Program-made: the position numbers and the translations under genes
From: Chloroflexota bacterium
GTDB lineage: Bacteria; Chloroflexota; Anaerolineae; UBA1429
Direction: 5' to 3'
NCBI GenBank assembly: GCA_012729455.1
Contig: JAAYDC010000007.1
Coordinates: 1-64,000 of the forward strand
Length of the DNA stretch: 64,000 bases
Notes under the pieces: model-generated
What the model was told of the DNA's origin: nothing
What the model saw: the letters and a program-made list of their open reading frames with translations, nothing else
Databases searched by the model: none
Shown here: one piece after another, positions 1-7,947 of the stretch
Numbering within the stretch: position 1 is the stretch's first letter
Layout: each line of letters opens with the position of its first letter

Positions 1-1
1 A

Positions 2-175
2 AATGTTAAAAAGGTGCTCACTTATAGAGGCAATCTGGATGTCCAAGTGGTTTTTAACAAGCATATAAACCCTAAAACAAAAAACACAAAATACATCAAA
101 TTTGGACGCAGCAAGGGCAAGTATTACTGGGATAACAAGTGTTTCTTGGGATACTCTTATTTTTGTGTTCCGTAA
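2..175 (+). CDS. C-terminal fragment of an unidentified protein
   Basis: An open frame runs in from the left edge and stops at TAA 173-175, giving 57 residues with no start inside the window. The residues are Lys-, Asn- and Tyr-rich (for example YIKFGRSKGKYYWDNK), and the DNA is clearly lower in GC than the rest of the window. I do not recognise a family. A transposase or other mobile-element protein is possible from the composition, but nothing in the sequence proves it. It could also be a chance frame in AT-rich DNA. Confidence 0.3.
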   Translation, partial: NVKKVLTYRGNLDVQVVFNKHINPKTKNTKYIKFGRSKGKYYWDNKCFLGYSYFCVP

Positions 176-661
176 AACCTTCATTATCACCTGTCCTCAT
201 GCTATCCTGTACGCACACGATATAAATGATACGAGATGCCATGCAGACATTGACAAGCCTTTGCTTGAACGGTGCCTGCGTTCGAAATCGTTGCACGGTG
301 CTTGCCGAATATTAACACCTGCCTCGAGAGCGAGGAAGCGCAGGGGGAGCTAATAAAGACATAAAAACGGTAACCGCTACCGAGAAAAGAATAAAACAAG
401 GAGCAGCCAGTATATGCTGTTCCCTGCGCGCGTAGCGCTTGGAATATCAGCCAGCTTTAACATTCGTTCCAAACAGGGATAAATGTTCCTCATCTACACA
501 TTGCGAACGCCCTGTTTCAGTTTTCGTGGTCCTCTGGGTGTCGGCTCTGGACGTTTGATTACTCTGTTACGGAAGTGCATTCCCTCGAGTTTCTCAAAAC
601 AGACAAATAACCCGAACCCGTCTCCAATAGTGAAGATTTGGTTCGGATTATAAAGGTTTGG
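176..661. other. Low-GC intergenic stretch, no gene seen
   Basis: Nearly 500 bases hold only short frames without ribosome binding sites or family resemblance. The longer minus-strand frame that starts further right crosses the tRNA-Arg gene and is a shadow. Base composition is noticeably more AT-rich than downstream. No terminal inverted repeats or target duplications can be paired within the window. Confidence 0.6.
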
Positions 662-735
662 TGCCCCAGGGCGGAGTCGAACCACCGGCACAAGGTTTAG
701 GAAACCTCTGCTCTGTCCATCTGAGCTACTGGGGC
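662..735 (-). tRNA. tRNA-Arg (anticodon CCT)
   Basis: Read on the minus strand this folds into a full cloverleaf of 74 bases. The 7-bp acceptor stem is GCCCCAG/CTGGGGC with discriminator A at 662. The anticodon stem GAGGT/ACCTT holds the loop TTCCTAA, so the anticodon is CCT (reads AGG). The T arm is GGTGG-TTCGACT-CCGCC. CCA is not encoded. The 3' end faces the low-GC left edge of the window. Confidence 0.96.
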
Positions 736-746
736 AAGCGCAATCG

Positions 747-775
747 ATTATAATACAAGCAAGATGGTGAGGCAA
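747..775 (-). promoter_or_regulatory. Promoter of tRNA-Arg
   Basis: On the minus strand, TTGCCT (770-775) is followed after 17 bases by TATAAT (747-752), about 12 bases before the tRNA 5' end. ATTATAAT here is self-complementary, so it also offers a -10 to the plus-strand gene at 764, which would then have almost no leader. Confidence 0.65.
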
Positions 776-1906
776 TCTGCTCCCCCGAACCTGGCACGCA
801 GCCTGCGCCGCATCCTGCGCGGTGCTGTTTTGGTGTGGCTGACGTGGATGCTCAGCCTGATGCCCGGCCGGCTCGTCGTGGTGGGCCCGACGCAAACGGT
901 CGTCACCCGCAATCCCAAGGTGGGCGTGCACACCCGCCTGACCGACGAAGTCGAGCCCTGGAAGGTCCAGCGCACCCTGCAGATGGTGCGCGAGATGGGA
1001 AGCCCCTGGGTGGTCGAGTACTTTCCGTGGGCTTATTACGAGCCCGCCCCAGGGCGCTACGAATGGTCGCACGCCGACCTGGTGGTGGAGCATGCCGTTG
1101 CGCAAGGCCTGACGGTAATCGCGCGCATCGACATGGTGCCCGAGTGGGCGCGCCCCTCCGAGACCACCGACCGCTACCTAGCGCCCGAAAACTATGCCGA
1201 TTATGCGCGCTTTATCGAGGTGTTTGTGACCCATTTTCGAGGGCGCGTGCGCTATGTGGTCATCTGGAACGAGCCCAACCTGGCGTTCGAGTGGGGTTAC
1301 CGACCGCCCGATCCGGCTGCCTATGCCGAGCTCCTAAAGCAGGCTTATCAGGCGGCCAAGCGCGCCGACCCGTCTATCCGCGTGTTGGCAGCCGGCCTGG
1401 CGCCGACCATCGCCCCGCCGGGTGATCCTTTTGGCTACAACGATCTGCTCTACCTCGACGAGCTCCTGCGCGCCGGTGCCGGTGCGTATATGGACGGTCT
1501 GGCGGCGCACGCCTATGGCATGACCTTTCCGCATGACGACCCGCCAGCCCCCGACATGGTCAATTTCAGACGCGTCGAGCTGCTGCATGAGGTGATGCTG
1601 CGCCATGGTCTCGCTGACAAGCCCGTTTATATCACCGAGGGCGGTTGGAACGACAACCCGCGCTGGACGCGCGCGGTGCGCCCATACCAGCGCATCGCCT
1701 ATACCATCGGCGCCTATGAGCAGGCGCGCGCTTGGGGATGGTGTGAGGCCGTCTGTCTGTGGGCGTTTCGCTTCCCCTGGCTGCAGAATACCTATGCCGA
1801 CGGCTATTCGTTCGTCTCGCCAGCGTTTATCCCCAAGCCGATCTACGAAGAGGTCAGCCGCTACAGCGCTGGGAAGCCGTTTGAGTATCTAGAGGAGCTG
1901 CCATGA
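764..1906 (+). CDS. Secreted or membrane-anchored glycoside hydrolase of clan A type
   Basis: The 380-residue protein has an N-terminal Arg-rich segment and one hydrophobic stretch (about residues 21-42), then a TIM-barrel glycosidase-like domain. WNEPN near residue 169 is the typical acid/base motif, and YITEGGWND near residue 291 carries the likely nucleophile Glu. The spacing and the WxxxE-type strands fit the GH5/GH39 (clan A) group, but I cannot assign the sugar. The ATG at 764 has no Shine-Dalgarno and lies about 10 bases after TATAAT (749-754), so the mRNA may be leaderless. Its stop overlaps the ATG of the next gene by 4 bases, so the two are co-translated. Confidence 0.8.
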   Translation: MVRQSAPPNLARSLRRILRGAVLVWLTWMLSLMPGRLVVVGPTQTVVTRNPKVGVHTRLTDEVEPWKVQRTLQMVREMGSPWVVEYFPWAYYEPAPGRYEWSHADLVVEHAVAQGLTVIARIDMVPEWARPSETTDRYLAPENYADYARFIEVFVTHFRGRVRYVVIWNEPNLAFEWGYRPPDPAAYAELLKQAYQAAKRADPSIRVLAAGLAPTIAPPGDPFGYNDLLYLDELLRAGAGAYMDGLAAHAYGMTFPHDDPPAPDMVNFRRVELLHEVMLRHGLADKPVYITEGGWNDNPRWTRAVRPYQRIAYTIGAYEQARAWGWCEAVCLWAFRFPWLQNTYADGYSFVSPAFIPKPIYEEVSRYSAGKPFEYLEELP

Positions 1907-2706
1907 CACGCGGGCTGCAGCGTTACGCCTGGCTGATCGTCGCCGGCGTCCTGTTTCTGGCGGCAGCAATCTGGCTGGTGATGCGCCTGAGCACAGGTTC
2001 CGGCGACGCTGTCTGGCGGCGGATCCAATCCACCCGCGTGGTGCGCGTGGGTGTCGATGCTACCTATCCGCCCTACGAAGACACCGCCCTTGACGGCTCG
2101 TTGCAGGGCTATGATATCGACCTGGCCAACGCCATTGTTCGGCAATGGGGGGCTGACTTGTCTGTGCAGTTTGTCATGATCCATTTCGATGGTCTGTATG
2201 GGGCGCTGCAGAGCGATACCTGCGACCTGGTGATCTCGGCAGTGCCCTATGACGAAACCATGACCGAGGATGTGCGTTATTCGCAGCCCTATCTGCATAC
2301 CGGGCAGGTGCTGCTGACGGCGCAGGGCAGCCCGATCAACTCGTGGCGCGGGCTTGATGAACACAGCGTAGCGGTGGAGCTGGGCAGCGAGGCACACATG
2401 GCGCTGCGCCAGCTGGCGCGCGATACTGGCCAGCAGGTCACGATCATCTACGAGCGTGAGCCGGCCCAGGCCCTAGAGGTGTTATTATCTGGTCGGGTCG
2501 AGGCTCTGGTGGCGGATAGCACCAGCGCGGCTGCCTGGCAGAGGGCGCATCCCGAGCTTATCGCGGTTGATGAGCTGCTCAATCCTGTGGCGCTGGCGGT
2601 GGTAACCCGGCACGAGGCTTCTGAGACGATGGCCGAGGTCAACAGAGCCCTCGAGGATCTGCGTAATGCGGGCACCCTGCAGGCGCTGCATGACAAGTGG
2701 TTTTGA
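1903..2706 (+). CDS. Extracellular solute-binding protein, amino-acid (family 3) type
   Basis: The 267-residue protein starts with a signal or anchor segment (YAWLIVAGVLFLAAAIWLVM), then the family 3 fold: VVRVGVDATYPPYE, GYDIDLANAI, and DLVISAVPYDETMTEDVRYSQPY, a close match to the PROSITE-type SBP_bac_3 signature region. The end, LRNAGTLQALHDKWF, is also typical. No Cys lipobox is seen, so it is probably membrane-tethered by the N-terminal helix. No ABC permease or ATPase gene follows. It overlaps the upstream glycosidase gene by ATGA, an odd pairing for an amino-acid binder, so the ligand is uncertain. Confidence 0.85.
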   Translation: MTRGLQRYAWLIVAGVLFLAAAIWLVMRLSTGSGDAVWRRIQSTRVVRVGVDATYPPYEDTALDGSLQGYDIDLANAIVRQWGADLSVQFVMIHFDGLYGALQSDTCDLVISAVPYDETMTEDVRYSQPYLHTGQVLLTAQGSPINSWRGLDEHSVAVELGSEAHMALRQLARDTGQQVTIIYEREPAQALEVLLSGRVEALVADSTSAAAWQRAHPELIAVDELLNPVALAVVTRHEASETMAEVNRALEDLRNAGTLQALHDKWF

Positions 2707-2731
2707 CGCTGCCATATGCCTATGCTAGCAT
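2703..2731 (+). promoter_or_regulatory. Promoter of the acetyltransferase gene
   Basis: TTGACG (2703-2708) and TAGCAT (2726-2731) are separated by 17 bases and overlap the stop region of the preceding gene. Transcription would begin near 2738, just ahead of the GNAT coding region. Confidence 0.5.
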
Positions 2732-2763
2732 CGCCTGCACAACCTTAGGATTGGAAAATCACT

Positions 2764-3237
2764 TTGCCAGGCATTACGCTCCATAAACGAGCCATGGACC
2801 TCAAGCGCGACTACCCCAAACTCTTGACGATGCAAAAACAGAGCTATCAGATCAACTTTCCTGGCAGCGAACTCGAAGAGATCTGGTTTCGCAGCGCGCT
2901 CGAGATGGCCAAGTACGATGGCTCTGTCACGATCTATGAATCCGGCCAGGCGCTGGTGGGTTGGTTATGGCTGACGGATGTCAGCGATGAGGCGCTGCAT
3001 ATCCGCCATATTCAGGTCAATCAGGCTTACTGGGGCAGGGGCATCGGGCGCTGGCTGGTGGAGCAGGCGATCGCAGCCGCCAGGGAGATGCACAAGCAGG
3101 CGGTTACGCTCAACGTGACCAAGAGCAACCTGCGGGCAATGGCTCTCTACCACCGCATGGGATTTCGCACCGATCATGACTACGGCGAGCGCCTGGCGAT
3201 GCGCCTGGAACTGCCCATAGAGCCGAATACAGGTTGA
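2764..3237 (+). CDS. GNAT-family N-acetyltransferase
   Basis: This is a protein of up to 157 residues. Its C-terminal half has the acetyl-CoA-binding motif A region HIQVNQAYWGRGIGRWLVEQAIAAA (GRGIG loop) and the motif B region NVTKSNLRAMALYHRMGF. It uses a TTG start at 2764 behind AGGATTGGA. An internal ATG at 2794 is an alternative but lacks a Shine-Dalgarno. The substrate cannot be told from sequence. It converges on the small S4 gene. Confidence 0.85.
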   Translation: MPGITLHKRAMDLKRDYPKLLTMQKQSYQINFPGSELEEIWFRSALEMAKYDGSVTIYESGQALVGWLWLTDVSDEALHIRHIQVNQAYWGRGIGRWLVEQAIAAAREMHKQAVTLNVTKSNLRAMALYHRMGFRTDHDYGERLAMRLELPIEPNTG

Positions 3238-3243
3238 GCTCGC

Positions 3244-3438
3244 TCAGTCGACGGTGGCACTGACGCCCTGGTAGCAGACGACGTCGCCTTTATACAGCTT
3301 TTTACTGCGGCGCACTTCGACCTCGCCGTTCAGGGTCACCTGCCCGGATTGGATCACGACCTTGGCCTCACCGCCGGTCTGTACCATGCCGGCACGCTTC
3401 ATGAACTGGTCGAGGCGAATCGGCTCCCGCTCTGTCAT
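3244..3438 (-). CDS. Small S4-domain RNA-binding protein (YaaA/RlbA-like)
   Basis: This is a 64-residue protein consisting almost only of an S4 fold: IRLDQFMKRAGMVQTGGEAKVVIQSGQVTLNGEVEVRRSKKLYKGDVV. Stand-alone S4 proteins of this size bind structured RNA such as rRNA or tRNA. I chose the ATG at 3438 because a -10-like TATACT (3467-3472) lies just upstream, leaving the longer frame without a leader. The gene diverges from the UroD-like gene at 3514, whose own TATAAT is at 3469-3474. Confidence 0.8.
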   Translation of the reverse strand: MTEREPIRLDQFMKRAGMVQTGGEAKVVIQSGQVTLNGEVEVRRSKKLYKGDVVCYQGVSATVD

Positions 3439-3513
3439 GGATCGCTTTCTCACTGTGTGGATCGCCAGTATAATACCAAACAATCCGCATTACCAGATGC
3501 TGTGGGGTGTGCC

Positions 3514-4572
3514 ATGCCGCGTGAATCGATGACCCCTCTGGAGCGCTGGCAGGCTGTGCTGCAGCGCCGCGTGCCCGACCGCGTGCCGATGGATTACTGG
3601 GCCACCAGCGAGACGCACAACAAACTCAAGCGCCATTTGGGGATCGCTGACGACCGTGAATTGTTTGCCAGGCTGCACATTGATACGCCCCTCAATGTCG
3701 ACGGCCGTTTTATCGGGCCGCAGCCGCCCGCCGACACCGACATCTACGGCATTCGCCATCGCGACGTGGCTTACGAGGATGGCACCTACCGCGAGGCGGT
3801 CTCGCATCCGCTGGCGCAATATACGAGCATCGCCGAGATCGAGGCCAACTACAGCTGGCCATCAGCAGACTGGTGGGATTACGCCTACCTGCCGGCACTT
3901 GTCGATAAGAATCCTGACCGGCCAGTGCGCGGCGGCGGTTCAGAGCCCTTTTTGCTCTACAAGAACCTGCGCGGCCAGGAACAGGCTTTTATAGACCTCG
4001 TCGATAACCCCGAGATCGTCCATTATTGCCTCGACAAGCTCTTTGAGCTGGCTTACCAGAACACGCTGCGTATCTACGAGGCCCTGCCGGGGCGCGTGCA
4101 CATCAGCTATGTGGCTGAAGATATGGGCAGCCAGGAAGGGTTAATGTTCTCGCCCGTCCAGATTCATGAGTTTCTGCTGCCGAGGATGCGCCGCATGATC
4201 GAGCTGGCTCATCAGGCTGGTGTGACAGTGTTTCATCACAGCGATGGCGCCATCACCAAAATCCTGCCCGATATGATCGCAGCTGGCATCGACGTGCTCA
4301 ACCCGATCCAATGGCGCAGTCAGGGCATGGAGCGCGAGAGACTCAAGGCCAACTTTGGCGACCAGCTCATCTTTCATGGCGCGGTGGATAACCAGTTTAC
4401 CCTGCCCTTTGGGACGCCCGCAGACGTGCGTCAGGAGGTGGCCGATAACCTGCGTATCCTGGGGGCAGGCGGCGGCTATATCCTGGCGCCGTGTCATAAT
4501 ATTCAGGCTGTCAGCCCGGCTGAGAACATCGTAGCGATGTATGAGGCCGGCTACGAGCTGGGTTGGAGCTAG
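3514..4572 (+). CDS. Uroporphyrinogen-decarboxylase-family protein (methyltransferase-like)
   Basis: This 352-residue protein opens with TPLERWQAVLQRRVPDRVPMDYW, a typical start of the UroD/MtaA superfamily. FHHSDGAI (His and Asp near the metal site), GADxxNPIQ-like IDVLNPIQW, and LAPCHNIQAVSPAENIVAMYEA near the end carry the His/Cys residues used for zinc by MtaA/MtbA-type methyltransferases. No other haem-synthesis gene is nearby, so a catabolic or methyl-transfer role is more likely than haem synthesis (inference). The ATG at 3514 fits the family N-terminus. The longer frame upstream has no homology. purO follows 9 bases downstream. Confidence 0.85.
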   Translation: MPRESMTPLERWQAVLQRRVPDRVPMDYWATSETHNKLKRHLGIADDRELFARLHIDTPLNVDGRFIGPQPPADTDIYGIRHRDVAYEDGTYREAVSHPLAQYTSIAEIEANYSWPSADWWDYAYLPALVDKNPDRPVRGGGSEPFLLYKNLRGQEQAFIDLVDNPEIVHYCLDKLFELAYQNTLRIYEALPGRVHISYVAEDMGSQEGLMFSPVQIHEFLLPRMRRMIELAHQAGVTVFHHSDGAITKILPDMIAAGIDVLNPIQWRSQGMERERLKANFGDQLIFHGAVDNQFTLPFGTPADVRQEVADNLRILGAGGGYILAPCHNIQAVSPAENIVAMYEAGYELGWS

Positions 4573-4581
4573 GAGGTTAGC

Positions 4582-5193
4582 ATGTACATCGGCAGATTCG
4601 TGGTGGCTGGCCGTACGGCTGGCGGTCACTCTTTTATCGGATACCGCGTGTCGTCGCGCTCGTTCCCCAACCGCATCATCCGCACCTACCCCGAGCGTGC
4701 GGCCGTGCTGCCTACCCAGGATGCGCCTCCCACCGACAACCCCTATATCGCCTATAACTGCTATCGGCAGCTGGCGAATATGACGGTGATCGGTAATGGC
4801 AGCCAGGTCGACCCGATCAGCGAGCGCCTGCAGGCCGGTTACCCGCCGCGCGATGCGCTGGCCCAGACTCTCCTAGCGCTCGATTACGAGCACGACGCTC
4901 TCAACACGCCGCGCATCGCAGCCGTGCTGGATGGTGCCGGCCAACAAGCCTGGTTCGGCTTTGTCGGAGCCGACAAGCTCTACAGCCGCGTGCTGCCGTT
5001 AGAGCCCGGCCAGGCCTGGCTGATCGCCACCTATGAACTCACCGAGCCGACGCCGATCCATCTGCCGGGTGAGCACGCCGAAGAGCTGGCCGACGCGCTG
5101 ATGCAGTGCGAATATGATCTGCCCGTAGCAGGCATGGCCGTAGTGTGGAATGGTGGGCAGTTTGCCGTTGCGGCACGTTCGGTGGCGGTATAA
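4582..5193 (+). CDS. purO: IMP cyclohydrolase, archaeal type
   Basis: The 203 residues match the PurO family (IMP_cyclohyd), which closes the purine ring from FAICAR to IMP: MYIGRFVVAGRTAGG, YRVSSRSFPNRIIRTY, NPYIAYNCYR, and the central VIGNGSQVDPISERL. PurO was first described in archaea. Most bacteria use the unrelated C-terminal/N-terminal fusion PurH instead. A Shine-Dalgarno (GGAGG) precedes the ATG. It probably shares a transcript with the UroD-like gene. No other purine gene is in the window. Confidence 0.85.
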   Translation: MYIGRFVVAGRTAGGHSFIGYRVSSRSFPNRIIRTYPERAAVLPTQDAPPTDNPYIAYNCYRQLANMTVIGNGSQVDPISERLQAGYPPRDALAQTLLALDYEHDALNTPRIAAVLDGAGQQAWFGFVGADKLYSRVLPLEPGQAWLIATYELTEPTPIHLPGEHAEELADALMQCEYDLPVAGMAVVWNGGQFAVAARSVAV

Positions 5194-5246
5194 ACCACCT
5201 GGAATTTAGTTTAACGAATCGCTTTGCTGATGTGCGGTTAGTCGAA

Positions 5247-5273
5247 TGCTATATTGCTGTATAGCAGTATTTT
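5247..5273 (+). terminator. Weak terminator-like hairpin after purO
   Basis: TGCTATA (5247-5253) pairs with TATAGCA (5260-5266) around a 6-base loop and is followed by GTATTTT. The stem is AT-rich and the T run is short, so this is only a candidate. Confidence 0.35.
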
Positions 5274-5286
5274 GGCTGTCTGTGCG

Positions 5287-5315
5287 TTGACGCTTCAGGG
5301 TGGCTGGTATACAAT
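5287..5315 (+). promoter_or_regulatory. Promoter of the carboxypeptidase operon
   Basis: TTGACG (5287-5292), 17 bases, TACAAT (5310-5315). This places the transcript start near 5322 and supports the GTG at 5345 over upstream starts for the following gene. Confidence 0.65.
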
Positions 5316-5344
5316 TGAGTCTCCACATTCGCGAGAGCAGTTCC

Positions 5345-6442
5345 GTGCGCAAAGCGTTTTTAATCATTATGGCAATTCTATGCCTGTGCACAATGGGCTT
5401 TAGTCCGCCGTTCCTGAGCGGTTCGGACCTGGCCGACCGTGCAATCTATCCGGAACAGCTGCGCGCCATCAAAAAAGTGCCTATTCCAGTGCCCGCTGCC
5501 AGCGCTACCATCATGGTTGATCTGGTGACCGGGCGCATCCTCTACGCAAACAACGAGCACGAACGCCGCTCGCCGGCTAGTATCACCAAGCTGGTAACAG
5601 CCGTCGTGGCCCTAGAGCATGGCGACCTGAACCAGATAGTCACCGTCATGCCGGTGGATCTGGCAGCCACCAGCCGCGGCAGCCTGGCCAATGGAGAGAA
5701 CCTCACCATGCAGCAGCTCCTGGGCATGATGCTGGTCTGTTCGGATAACGCCGCCGCCAGCGCTGTGGCGCGCACCCTTTCCGGCGGTGACGACTATGAA
5801 GTCTTTGTGGGCTGGATGAACGAAGTGGTCGCGCGTTGGGGCCTGCAGGATACTCACTTTATGAATCCGCACGGACTGGATCAAGAAGGCCACTATTCGA
5901 GCGCTTACGACCTGGCGATTATCGCACGCAATGCCATGTTGGTGTCCTTTATAGCCGATAGCGTCAAGTTGACGGATGTCAACATCGCCGGACACCAAAT
6001 CCCCACCACCAACGAGCTGTTGCGTTCCTATAACGGCCTGGTGGGCGTCAAGACGGGTACTACCGACGCAGCCGGCGAGAGCCTGGCGGCAATGGCGGTG
6101 CGCCCGCAAGGCCAGGTGCTGACGGTGCTCTTGAACAGCCCCGACCGTTTTGGCGAGACCACGCTCCTGATGGATTATTACTATGCCAACTTTTATGGCT
6201 ATGAGCTCAAGCTGACCGATAACCAGCTCAACCGTTACCAGGATGCCGACGGCGCCTGGCACACCCTCTACATCCGCGACGCCTATACCGACCTGCTGAC
6301 GCCTACCAGCCTCAACCAGATGCACCTGTATCGCCGGCTGGATGAGACTCCTACCAACCCGCAGCCCGACGTGGCGGTGGGTGCCCTCGAGGTCTACCGC
6401 GGGCACGAGCTGGTTACCTCTGTACCGCTGTATGCGCGTTGA
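5345..6442 (+). CDS. D-alanyl-D-alanine carboxypeptidase (penicillin-binding protein, DacA family)
   Basis: The 365-residue exported serine peptidase trims peptidoglycan stem peptides. An N-terminal signal (VRKAFLIIMAILCLCTMGF) is followed by the three penicillin-binding motifs: SITK at residues 79-82, SDN at 133-135 and KTG at 236-238. The usual C-terminal amphipathic anchor is not obvious. The GTG start at 5345 is chosen because the promoter ends at 5315 and GAGAG lies just before it. The stop overlaps the start of the pseudouridine synthase gene, so it heads a co-transcribed run through cmk and the DUF512 gene. Confidence 0.9.
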   Translation: MRKAFLIIMAILCLCTMGFSPPFLSGSDLADRAIYPEQLRAIKKVPIPVPAASATIMVDLVTGRILYANNEHERRSPASITKLVTAVVALEHGDLNQIVTVMPVDLAATSRGSLANGENLTMQQLLGMMLVCSDNAAASAVARTLSGGDDYEVFVGWMNEVVARWGLQDTHFMNPHGLDQEGHYSSAYDLAIIARNAMLVSFIADSVKLTDVNIAGHQIPTTNELLRSYNGLVGVKTGTTDAAGESLAAMAVRPQGQVLTVLLNSPDRFGETTLLMDYYYANFYGYELKLTDNQLNRYQDADGAWHTLYIRDAYTDLLTPTSLNQMHLYRRLDETPTNPQPDVAVGALEVYRGHELVTSVPLYAR

Positions 6443-7328
6443 GATTCCTCCCGAAGGCGGCGAACGCCTGCAAAAGGTGTTGGCGCGCGCTGGTGTGGCT
6501 TCGCGGCGTGCCTGCGAAGAGCTGATCACCGCCGGTAGGGTGACGGTCAATGGCCGGGTGGTTACCCAGCTGGGCACCAAAGTGGATGCCCTGGTCGATA
6601 GTCTGGCGGTGGACGGCAAGCCTGTCGATGCCAACCGCCAGTCCAGCTACTATATCCTCTACAAACCGCGCGGCTATATCACCTCAGCCGATGACCCCGA
6701 GGGACGCCGGCAGGCTTCTGACCTGGTACCCGGCGACGAACGCCTCAACTCGGTGGGCCGGCTGGATATGGATAGCGAGGGCCTGCTCTTGTTCACCAAC
6801 GATGGCGCACTGGCGCTGCGCCTGACTCATCCGCGCTACCAGCACGAAAAGGAATACCTGGTGCTTTGTGATGCCCCCGTCGCCCCGGCAGAGCTGCGTC
6901 AGATGGCGCAGGGAATCATGCTGGAGGGCGAAACGAGTCCCTGCCGTGCGGTGGTGCGCACTTTGCCGCCCGAGACCGAGTGGCTGGGGCAGGCTGCCGG
7001 TGCGGCACAGGGGTGGCTTTCGTTCACCATGCGCCAGGGCCGCAAGCGCCAGATTCGCCGTATGCTAGAGTACTTTGGGCACCATGTCTTCCGCCTGGTG
7101 CGAATTCGCATCGGCAAGCTGAGGCTTGGCACGCTCAGACCGGGGCAGGGACGTTTCCTCAGACCAGCTGAGATACATGCCCTGCGTGCCTCAGCCCGGC
7201 TGGAGCAGCCGGCCGCATCCGCACCACCAGCCAGCAGGAGAAAACAACAGAGTGAAGCGTATAACGATCGCAATCGACGGTCCGGCGGCCTCGGGCAAAA
7301 GCACAGTCGGCGGAGCCCTCGCAACTGA
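6432..7328 (+). CDS. Ribosomal large/small subunit pseudouridine synthase (RsuA/RluB/RluE/RluF family)
   Basis: The 298-residue protein has an N-terminal S4 domain (RLQKVLARAGVASRRACEELITAGRVTVNG) and the catalytic domain with GRLDMDSEGLLLFTNDG, where the Asp of GRLD is the nucleophile that isomerises uridine in rRNA. RQIRRM near the end is also typical. The ATG at 6432 lies inside the end of the carboxypeptidase gene and aligns with the family start. The last 25 or so residues overlap the start of cmk in another frame and look unconserved. Confidence 0.9.
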   Translation: MRVEIPPEGGERLQKVLARAGVASRRACEELITAGRVTVNGRVVTQLGTKVDALVDSLAVDGKPVDANRQSSYYILYKPRGYITSADDPEGRRQASDLVPGDERLNSVGRLDMDSEGLLLFTNDGALALRLTHPRYQHEKEYLVLCDAPVAPAELRQMAQGIMLEGETSPCRAVVRTLPPETEWLGQAAGAAQGWLSFTMRQGRKRQIRRMLEYFGHHVFRLVRIRIGKLRLGTLRPGQGRFLRPAEIHALRASARLEQPAASAPPASRRKQQSEAYNDRNRRSGGLGQKHSRRSPRN

Positions 7329-7947
7329 GCTGGGATATATCTATTTCGACACCGGCGTGATGTATCGCGCCGTCACCTGGGCGGCGCTTGACCGCGGCAT
7401 CGCCATCGCCGACGAGGCGGCCGTAACGCGGCTCTCTGAAGTGCTGCATATCGAGGTCTTGCCGCCCGATCGTGACGACGGCCGTCAGTATACCGTCCTT
7501 GCGGATGGTACCGACGTTACCTGGTTGATCCGCGAACCCGCCGTGAACGCGCATGTGTCTCCGGTTTCGGCCTATGCGGGTGTGCGTCAGGCGCTATTGG
7601 CTGCCCAGCGGCGCATCGGCAGCCAGGGGGGCGTGGTGATGGTCGGGCGCGATATCGGCAGCGTGATTCTGCCGGAGGCCGAGTTAAAGATCTACCTGGA
7701 TGCCTCGCTGGAGGAGCGCTGCCGACGCCGTTACCAGGAAGCCCGCCAACGTGGGATCGATGTTTCGCTCGAGGATGTACACCGCGACCTGACCCAGCGC
7801 GACAAGATCGATTCTGGCCGCAGTGTAGCGCCGCTCGTGATCGCCAGCGATGCGGTGGTGATCGATACCACCGCGCTCACTGTGGAGCAGGTAGTAGCCC
7901 AGATCGTGCGCCTGGCCGCTGCCCGCAGTGCCTGTACGCCCTGCTGA
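7252..7947 (+). CDS. cmk: Cytidylate kinase
   Basis: This 231-residue enzyme phosphorylates (d)CMP with ATP. ITIAIDGPAASGKSTVGGALA is the P-loop, YFDTGVMYRAVTW the substrate-binding region and GRDIGSVILPEAELKIYLDAS the NMP-binding core. RRRYQEARQRG and RDKIDSGRSVAPL complete the family pattern. The start is a GTG at 7252 behind AGGAG. It begins inside the 3' end of the pseudouridine synthase gene and abuts the DUF512 gene (stop and ATG overlap). Confidence 0.95.
   Translation: MKRITIAIDGPAASGKSTVGGALATELGYIYFDTGVMYRAVTWAALDRGIAIADEAAVTRLSEVLHIEVLPPDRDDGRQYTVLADGTDVTWLIREPAVNAHVSPVSAYAGVRQALLAAQRRIGSQGGVVMVGRDIGSVILPEAELKIYLDASLEERCRRRYQEARQRGIDVSLEDVHRDLTQRDKIDSGRSVAPLVIASDAVVIDTTALTVEQVVAQIVRLAAARSACTPC

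Noticed and set aside
494-1105. 203-codon minus-strand frame
   Set aside because: It crosses the complete tRNA-Arg gene and the start of the glycosidase gene; no homology is recognisable.
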